Shown piece by piece: positions 56,918 to 64,000 of a stretch of 64,000 nucleotides of DNA (the first letter of the stretch is position 1; every line of letters begins with the position of its first letter). The notes beneath the pieces were generated by a model. It was not told the DNA's origin, did no database searches, and worked only from the letters and a program-made list of their open reading frames with translations. The stretch comes from Aurelia coerulea (Eukaryota; Cnidaria; Scyphozoa; Semaeostomeae; Ulmaridae): positions 6,208,001 through 6,272,000 of the forward strand of contig CM076954.1 in assembly GCA_039566865.1 (NCBI GenBank), read 5' to 3'. A program made the translations under genes and the position numbers.

Positions 56918-56990
56918 GATAAAAATGATGATAATAATGACAACAATAATAACAATAATAATAATAATGATAATAACGATAGTAATAGTG
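56918..56990. repeat. AAT-type microsatellite (unit C)
   Basis: Counterpart of 17037-17100. Confidence 0.7.
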
Positions 56991-57035
56991 TTCTCCTGAT
57001 ATAAATATATATCATACAAAATATTTGAGTATTAC

Positions 57036-57102
57036 CTGTGCTGGCGGCTATTTTCGATAGCTGAACTGCAACTCTATGAAATCGAAAATCCTTTGCGATG
57101 TT
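57036..57102 (-). pseudogene. Copy C exon 2
   Basis: Intact 67 nt. One Pro-to-Ala change relative to A and B. Confidence 0.58.
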
Positions 57103-57459
57103 CTGAAAGATGGATAAAGGAAAGAAAAATTGACATGAAAAAAAAGCAAGCTTCAAAGGAATAAAATGAAGTAAATGCAACATTCCTGCATAAACAAATA
57201 CATTAAGACACAGGGACTCCAAGAAAATGCATCACGACATATTTTCGTAATCGAAAAGGGTCCACGTAAAAGGGTCTATTTTTCATTGGGCAGGAAGTTG
57301 ATCCATTTTGATGGAGTCCCTGTGACTAGGACTTTAAAAACGTTTAGAGCATTAGGTGAAGGTAAACTTGCGACTTTCAGCGCCAAGTGCTGGGATTAGA
57401 GAAGTAGCTAAGCCCTAATCGAGTCCACGATCCCTTGTAAGATCTTAACGTGGTGGGGC

Positions 57460-57534
57460 TCTACCGGGCATCGAGTCCTGTCCGTCTGACTGTTCTAATT
57501 GCAAAGTCAGAGGATTACTACTGCACCACAACAC
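57460..57534 (-). mobile_element. tRNA-like SINE head (unit C)
   Basis: Counterpart of 17565-17646. The A-box is mutated (CTGCACCA on the plus strand). Confidence 0.42.
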
Positions 57535-58198
57535 CTTCAATTAGGCATTCCATTCCCTGGAACCTAATTTCTGGGCTGTTTAATCAAGGATTTACTCTGT
57601 TTTACTCTGCCTTTCGGCCATGACATGTATTTGATGAACGAAAGACACACGGAGAAGGAGAGCTTGAAAATTGCTAAAGATATGCACTTGAAACATATAT
57701 ATGTTAGCTGGCCTCACGAAACAGAGGCCTATTAAATACAATTTTTGGATAAGCTGGGAAAGTTTACTTCCCTTTCTGCTGACATCGTTATGGAGATGTT
57801 TTACCGGTTTTTTTTTACAAGAAACCTTGATTAGCACTTGGTACTAAAATTTTCTTAATTTTGCATGAAAATTTCGGTGTTTTAGAAGTATAAAGATTCT
57901 TAATTAGTTTCTCATTTTGAGGGGTCCGTCTAGACTTGCGTTTTATTTCGAAGCTAAGCATTCTTATCGACAAAGGGTTTGCATTTTGCATTGACATTGT
58001 CACCACGAGTAAACCATGCACATTGAGGCAAAAAGTTACCAATTTTTCTGTTCAAAACTTGATATTTACAAACGCAATGCCATGTGAACCATGATATATC
58101 GATTCTTATTCTAGAAATAGAATTTTAGAGTTTCTTAATAGTTCTTGAACCAACCTCTTTGCCTCTTTGCCCTACCTCTTTGCCTATTGGATTTCATT

Positions 58199-58670
58199 TA
58201 GATAAATCTTTCATGTAGATAAATCTTTCAAATCTTAATGTTTTTTTTTTAATTTCGGCGCCAATTTGCTATGAAATCACAATTAAATATATAGAAATTG
58301 TCGGAAATAACAGTGGCTCTGTCAAAAAGGTTGTGACCCAAAAATTGTGTTACTCAGCTGGATTTTACATCAATCGATGCACAATTTATTTCTATGATTT
58401 TTCTGCAAAATATCAAAACTCCACGAAGTTCATTGCTTCAGAGAAAAAGTTAGTAGATAGCCCTCAGTCCACAGCTATGCCCATAAGTTTAAGAACGAGA
58501 TTGATGTAAAATCAGGCTGAGTAACACAATTTTTGGGTCACACCCTTTGTTGGCAGAACCACTGCAATTTCCAAGAATTTCTCTAGATTTCATGGTGACG
58601 TCATAACAAAATGGCGCCAAAATTTAAAAACAAACATTGAAATTTAGGATCTGCATCGAAAATTGATCTC
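58199..58670. mobile_element. Foldback MITE (unit C)
   Basis: Counterpart of 18305-18771. Confidence 0.75.
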
Positions 58671-58688
58671 GATAAGCTCCAAGAAAGT

Positions 58689-59661
58689 CAACCTCGTTCC
58701 CAGGGTGTTCTGACGTCATACGCTGGTCACGAAGCCGAATGAACACCCTGGTACACTTGGCATCAATCTTGCCAATATATGGCAAGATGCGCCCCATTAT
58801 GGATTTGCAGTTTGCTAGGCAACGATAATCGACAAAAAATGGTCGTTGCTCTAGCGCTAATTCTGAAGTATATAAATTGAGAAATCAAAAACAAACACTT
58901 TGAGGACTCTATTCTAGCCCTTTTTAAGGTATTTAATCATTAATCCGGGGTTAGCAAGTGCATTTAGTAGGAAAACGAGCACAATCCATTTCGGTGGAAA
59001 AAGGGCCTAAGTTGAAATTTTCGAGAATTTCCTCCACAGCTTTGAAAATAGAATGGCTCGTCATTCGGCGAATTTTAGAGATAAATTGGAGATTAAAAAT
59101 GTTTTAGTGAAAGAATACAGTTTTTCGTCGATTTTTGACATGCCGCGGCCGTTTACTCTTTCGTAAAATGGAGTTACGGCGTAAAATGGGGTCGGCCGAA
59201 ATTATTCCCCATTTTTGGGGGGTGCGCGCTCCGCTTCTGGTGGCAATATTGAACCCCAATTTGCGTTATTAGACTCGCAGACGAATGGTCTCTTGAAAAC
59301 TTTTTTCCATTTTGAAATCGGGCCTGTAACCATGGAGCATCGACTCCAAACGTAGCCTCGGGTCGGAAAATCGCAACATTTATTTTTCAACCCCCTGTTA
59401 TGACGTCATAATGACCCCAACATTTCCTGAAACTCCGAAATTCGGATGCGCCTAGGTCCTTTACCCCTCTTAAACTCCTCACTTGCCCCATACACCCCAT
59501 TGATTTTGTGAAATTACCGATTCAATAAAGGCCATTTTTGAATGTGAGCCAGTTATAATCTGATATTGCTATTGTTTTCGAATAGCCAATCAAATTGCCG
59601 AACGGCCTCTTGTATGCCAGAGTAGAGGTAGAGCAACGAACTCACTCTGGGGACGAGATTG
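58689..59661. mobile_element. TIR element with 10-bp target duplication
   Basis: 973 bp, absent from A and B. The ends are CAACCTCGTTCCCAGGGTG and, inverted, CAATCTCGTCCCCAGAGTG. CCAAGAAAGT flanks both sides (58679-58688 and 59662-59671). An inner inverted repeat (CCAGGGTGTTC against GAACACCCTGG, 58699-58753) folds the left end. There is no transposase ORF. A duplication of 9-10 bp would suit a Mutator-like family, but the superfamily is unproven. Confidence 0.8.
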
Positions 59662-60079
59662 CCAAGAAAGTATAATTAGCACAGTGGTAGTTCTCGATGT
59701 TGTTACGCCAAGAAACGTTGTTGACAAATATATGGTGTTAAGTTTTTGGCCACGACTGTAATAAGAGATTTCCTCACATTTTGGCCATCTTGGCACTAGT
59801 TTCTGATGATCACAAGTTTCTTATAAAAAAGCGTGTGAGTAAGGAGCCGTACATACATCGATTCTTTCATACCTTTATAAATATATGCAGCATGCGAAAG
59901 CTGTAGAATGCAGTCTCTTACAAAAACTTCTCACAAGAAATTTCGATAAGACAAGAATATTAAAACGTCCAGTCTCTTTACCCCCTCCCCTTTAACCTCC
60001 ATTGGACTTTTTGCGTGCAAGAATCGATTTGTGTGAAGCCCCTAAAAATTACAGCAATAAAAAAAGACTCATAACATAC

Positions 60080-60149
60080 CTCCATAATTTCCAATGCTTT
60101 TTCGGTTATTGCTCTTTCAGGATGGCCTGGTGGAATATCTTTCAGTTCA
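60080..60149 (-). pseudogene. Copy C exon 1 (first recognised)
   Basis: Same as B, including the upstream TAA. Confidence 0.5.
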
Positions 60150-60234
60150 CTCAATTAAAGAACACTCAAATTATCTTGTGAAGGAAGATGAAGAAGAAGT
60201 GCTCAATTAACTCTGGCTTTCGCTCGATCAAAGA

Positions 60235-60317
60235 TCAGAATGAACTTTAGAATGATGTGGGGCCTACTTATAAACCTAAAGCCACACCCATTCATGGCTC
60301 CCCTTCGAAAACCAATC
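60235..60317 (-). promoter_or_regulatory. Candidate core promoter of gene copy C
   Basis: TTTATAA at 60268-60274 and CCAAT at 60312-60316, spaced as in A. Confidence 0.35.
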
Positions 60318-60700
60318 AGATTATTGGATTCAAACGGCACGCGACAGATCCCAGGGGCCCTCGTTAAGGTGGATCACATCATCATTTGACAGATATAGGT
60401 GTGGATAATCACAATGGGCTAATATGGGAATATCACTCTAACAAAAGGACCTGTCCGAATCAATCCATCAGTTAATCAAAAAGGGGAGAGCCGAAGAAGT
60501 GAAACCGAACAATAGTTAGAGAATAGAGGCGGCACAAGAAGGCGCAGAGCAAGAATCATAATCATAATCATAATCATAATCATAAACTTATTTACAGTTG
60601 GTTTTGATCTAGTTAACAACAACTAATTAACACCAACTATCTATAATATACAATATACAATATAACAAAAAGATAAAAAACCCTAATGAATTATCCTAAA

Positions 60701-62290
60701 TTAAGTGCAAATGTAGCACGTACAGTTATTGCCATCCCAGCAACGTATTTCTTTCTTGAATTTCATGAGAGAAGTTGTCAATTTTAGGTCATCACTAAGA
60801 TTGTTCCACAATAGACTCCCTCTAAAGGATAAGGAATTTATTCCGTAGCGCTGAGAACTCACTGAGGGGAGCTTGCATAGTTCCTTTGTCCGCAGGTTGT
60901 AGGGAACATCTTTTTTAACAAAGAAATTCCACATGTACTCTGGATTGAGATGGTTCATTGACTTGTAAATTTCAACCATGAGGTTTTGTAAGTTCTTTTT
61001 ATGTATTGTCTTTGTCTCAACCCTATCTAGAAGTTCCTCAAATGTGGATTGATAGTCTCTATATAAAGTTCTCAGTGCACGCTTGTGGGTGCTATTAATT
61101 TGATTATTTGCAACTTTGCTACAAAATAGCCAGATCAGAGGGCAATAGGAAAAATTCGACATAACCACAGAGTTTAAAAGTAACTTTGATTTTTGCTCTC
61201 CTAAATATGGTCTTAACCTTCCAAATGCATGCACCTTTTGGTTGACCTTCCTACATAGTTCTTTCACATGCGTTTCAAACTTGAGTGAGTTGTCAATGTT
61301 TACCCCCAGAAGTTTTACATGTTCGCTGCATGGAATCAATTGACCCCTCATGTTAAGGCATAGTTTATTTGTTCCCTTTAGCCCCAAAAACATGATTTGG
61401 AATTTTGAAGGATTGGCACTCATGCCGTTGTCAGTAAACCATTGCATTAATCCCTGTAGGTCACCCTCTAATCTAATCATGACTGCCTCCACAGATATAT
61501 CACACGCGTAAATTGTCGTGTCATCAGCAAAGTTACATATCTCCGATTCCAGTTCCATATAAAACAGGTCGTTTATAAAGATGTTGAAAAGTAAGGGTCC
61601 AAGAACAGACCCCTGTGGTACACCAATCGATACACGTTGTGGTGAGCTATATGTGGAGCCTATTTTGACCCTTTGTGTTCGGTTTGTCAGGTAACTACAA
61701 ACTAGTTTTAGAGCATTTTGCTTGAATCCATATGCCTCTAACTTTGCAATCAGTAGGTCGTGGGGTATACAATCATATGCTTTTGACAAATCCATCAGGA
61801 TTGTTCCTACTATACCCGACATATCGAGACACTTTTTCCAAGTCTCAACGACTCGAAACAGAGCATGCTGTGTGCTATAGCCTTGTCGAAAGCCAGAAAG
61901 CAATGAAGACAATATACCTACAAAATACTGATTTATTTGCTCACTCATGATCCGTTCAAAAATTTTGGACATGGCTGATAGGATACTAATTGGTCTATAA
62001 TTGACTTTTTGGCATGTATCATCCTTTTTATGGATTGCACAAACGTCTGCTTCTTTTAGTTTATCTGGAAAGCAACAGTTGTCCATAGTTGCATTTATGC
62101 AATCAGTTAAGTATGGGCAAATCACCTCTTTCGCCTGCTGTATAATTTTTGTTGGTATATTGCCACTACTTGACTTACTATTATCTAAGGCTTCTATTTT
62201 AATCATAACATTTAGCAAATTAACATTACTAAATTCAAATTTTTGGTCAATCGGGACTTTACTTTTTATAGCAACAATACTTGGATGGTT
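60701..62290 (-). pseudogene. LINE ORF2 without endonuclease (reverse transcriptase, about 505 aa)
   Basis: An open reverse-transcriptase frame: NYRPISILSAMSKIFERI, LLSGFRQGYSTQHAL, LMDLSKAYDCIPHDLL, IGVPQGSVLGPLLF and the catalytic NFADDTTIY. The C-terminal GSLLWNNLSDDLK motif follows. The reading frame stays open slightly upstream of the first ATG (62218) and closes at the deletion junction near 62300. Without endonuclease it could not retrotranspose in the usual way. Confidence 0.87.
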
Positions 62291-62495
62291 TTTAGCCTAC
62301 TATAACATTTTTTGGGTATTTTAGTCTGAGCATTTTCATCTCTTCAAAGCAATCAGTATTTGTGTCCATATTGGTTACAGGTTGGGGCTCTATATAGCCC
62401 GAACGTTGATAAGATTGATCTTCTCTATTTACATTATGTTCACTATTTTGAACATGGTTATGAAATACTTCTTCATTTAGGATGACACACTGTGT

Positions 62496-63536
62496 TCAAA
62501 TGTTATCTAAAAAATTTACGAAGTTGCGTGCAAGGGTAGAGTCACCTTTTTTATTTAGATGCAATTTACGTGCACTCAAGCAGGAAATGTCAACATTACT
62601 ATTGTCAATTATCGGGATACCTTGTTCTTTAGCTAGCTTCTTGAAAGATCTGTTTAATTCATTAACTTTATTACTCATACCTTCTTGGTCTCTTCTCATC
62701 GTGAGTGATGACAGAGCGATGGTCGTGTGCGGAGATTCATCTTTCGCCTCCGAGATAATTTCCTTGATTGTTTCTATCGTGTCGATAGCATCTTTTTTCG
62801 TCAAATCGTTGGTTCCACAGTGTACCAGAACACAGTCAGGTTTTCTGCGAATGATTGGTCGAATGTGGTCTTTAATATCCCGACTTGTTGCTCCACTGTG
62901 AGCGCGTATCTTCACATTATGTCGTCTTCTCAATCCTTGTTCACTCAAGCCATTTAAGATAGAGTCTCCGATAATCACAACATTTTTCCGCTCATTGTGC
63001 TTTGCATCATCCTTCTTACTTTCTTTTTCTCTCTTCCCTTTGCTGTTCTCTGCCACTGTAGTGGTTTCTTTCTCTTGCGTTCTTGTTTGTTTATTTGGAT
63101 CTTCGATCGCCCTATTGTTTCGCTTTGAATCAGGATTTTTTGGCGGTTCTTTCAATCTATTGTTGTCGATATTCTTTGCTTCTTTTGTTGTCAGCTTTTT
63201 GTCCTGGTCAGCGTATTCACCCTTATCCCCCATGGGGACAGTTTCCTTGCAATGGTTGGATTTGTTTACGTACGGGCTAGGCCAACGAATTAATGCTTCA
63301 ATTATACGTTGCTTGTCCTCGAATTGTTTTTCTAAGGATATTATGCGCTGCTCGAAGCTTCTCAACAATGGTTTCAGGTGGGTATCATCTTTTTCATCTT
63401 TTCCAATTTTTTCTGCATGACTATTTCTGTTGCTTGTTTGGGCCTTCAGCGACAGGATTTCATTGTGCGCGAAGCGTTTAAATTCTTGCAAGTCGTTTTG
63501 GAGATTTGCAAATTCCTTGTAATCTGTGACTGTTGA
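62496..63536 (-). pseudogene. LINE ORF1 with SGNH hydrolase-like domain, 5'-truncated
   Basis: Open from the element's truncated 5' end. The N-terminal part is coiled-coil-like with a low-complexity Lys/Glu/Asn region. The C-terminal 160 residues carry the SGNH blocks: VVIIGDSILNGL (Ser), VHCGTNDLT (Gly-x-Asn-Asp) and LHLNKKGD (His). Esterase-like ORF1 proteins are known for CR1-group LINEs. Their role in retrotransposition may involve membranes or RNA-protein assembly. The start codon is missing, so this copy is partial. Confidence 0.83.
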
Positions 63537-63774
63537 GACAGCCGTCTATCCCAGGAGAGGATACGCCAGGTGTTACGCCAGATGATGTGTTACGCCAGGT
63601 TATGACTCAAGAGGAGGAGTCATACAAAATAGGCATGTTGACACAAATTTCAATGTTAATCAAACTAAGGTGCAGAGGCATCCAACATGGAGTGTCAAGC
63701 ACCAATCCCTACTACAGTCTCGAAACAACACCTATCGGCAATTTGAAATGTACTGTTCTTAAGTGCTATTATAT

Positions 63775-63939
63775 GAGGCGGGCCAGTCCGCCCGATAGGG
63801 CTTGGGTGAGTGAGTGGCCGAGCGAAGTTAAGCTTCATCTTCACGACGGATCCAAAGAACTGATCCAAGTTGGTGCTACGGGTGCTCAAGCACCCCTCAA
63901 AGCTTCAAGAATGCGTTTCATGCATAATTAGATTCATAG
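63775..63939. repeat. 165-bp dispersed block, type 1 (unit C)
   Basis: Counterpart of 19904-20068. Confidence 0.65.
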
Positions 63940-64000
63940 GACGTTGAAATTCGAATGGGTGGCATTCCTAGTGCCTGACCAGCCATCTCACTTTGCCGCC

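Larger units (their letters stand above)
37479..60149 (-). pseudogene. Vav-like C1-SH2-SH3 gene, copy C (interrupted)
   Basis: Exons in transcript order: 60080-60149, 57036-57102, 56346-56415, 47282-47319, 46680-46757, 46068-46104, SH2 exon split into 45453-45553 and 39792-39873, 39242-39332, 38970-39057, 38695-38753, 38071-38136, 37479-37529. The SH2 exon is cut by an antisense LINE about ten residues before FLVRES, which disables the domain. Intron 3 holds a Ty3/gypsy element and a MITE, the MITE next to the exon 3 donor. Intron 1 holds another MITE. Exon 4's acceptor AG is mutated, but an AG six bases upstream keeps the frame and adds two residues. Remaining exons look intact. Confidence 0.82.
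60553..63536 (-). mobile_element. CR1/L2-type LINE with SGNH ORF1, internally deleted
   Basis: Absent from A and B, where GCAGAGCAAGA joins CAGCCGTC directly. It ends in an (ATGATT)n-type tail (60553-60583 on the plus strand). It is 5'-truncated within ORF1. ORF2 has lost most of the endonuclease: the sequence passes from the ORF2 start (LRLKYPKNVIVG) straight to the linker before the RT. It is the same family as 3390-6240 and better preserved. Confidence 0.88.
33320..64000. repeat. Tandem segmental duplication, unit C (incomplete at window end)
   Basis: Third copy, expanded by a 5.6-kb LINE, a 7.2-kb Ty3/gypsy element, two MITE-like elements and a 3-kb LINE. Subtracting these leaves about 13.1 kb. 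The sequence at 63537-64000 matches 19666-20130 and 32750-33210, so the unit ends about 100 bp past the window and a further copy probably follows. Confidence 0.92.

Noticed and set aside
1..64000. CRISPR arrays, bacterial operons or rRNA genes.
   Set aside because: None seen. Spliced exons and retrotransposons show this is eukaryotic nuclear DNA, and the repeats are long tandem or mobile elements without spacer arrays.

Overview
The window is animal nuclear DNA: AT-rich, intron-bearing and full of retrotransposons. CR1/Jockey-superclade LINEs, one of them with a 2A peptide, and a Ty3/gypsy element with a Lys-tRNA primer site suggest a marine invertebrate, perhaps an anthozoan cnidarian. The species cannot be fixed from sequence reading alone.

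Layout. One segment of about 13.1 kb is repeated head to tail. Unit A is 1-20236 and carries two large insertions. Unit B is 20237-33319 and has none of the large insertions. Unit C starts at 33320 and runs off the window; it carries five insertions, and a fourth unit would begin just beyond the end. Outside the insertions the units are nearly identical, introns included.

Host gene. Each unit carries, on the minus strand, the exons of a Vav-like signalling gene. In transcript order these are a short possible DH-domain remnant, a complete C1 zinc finger in three exons, a basic linker, an SH2 domain with FLVRES, and a C-terminal SH3 with stop codon. I found no calponin-homology, full DH, PH or N-terminal SH3 exons, yet all exon phases fit. 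A CCAAT/TATA-like pair lies just upstream of the first recognised exon in every unit. Each unit may therefore encode its own small C1-SH2-SH3 adaptor of about 275 residues. Only unit B keeps every exon. Unit A lost a C1 exon in a LINE-associated deletion and has a frameshift in SH3. Unit C has a LINE inside the SH2 exon.

Mobile elements. Unit A has a decayed LINE with an SGNH-type ORF1 fragment (3390-6240) and a 5'-truncated LINE with an intact 1247-codon ORF2 bearing a 2A motif (10951-15649). Unit C has a full-length relative of that 2A LINE with target duplication (39874-45438). It also has a Ty3/gypsy element with 277-bp LTRs (47496-54696), a piggyBac-type TTAA MITE (55461-56331), a second TIR element with a 10-bp duplication (58689-59661), and a second SGNH-ORF1 LINE (60553-63536). 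Older elements shared by all units are a LINE 3' remnant, a 131-bp palindrome, a roughly 467-bp foldback element, a tRNA-like SINE head, a TTAA-element end, and a 165-bp dispersed block.

How they relate. The large insertions post-date the unit duplication, because each is missing from at least one sister unit. They account for most of the damage to the gene copies.
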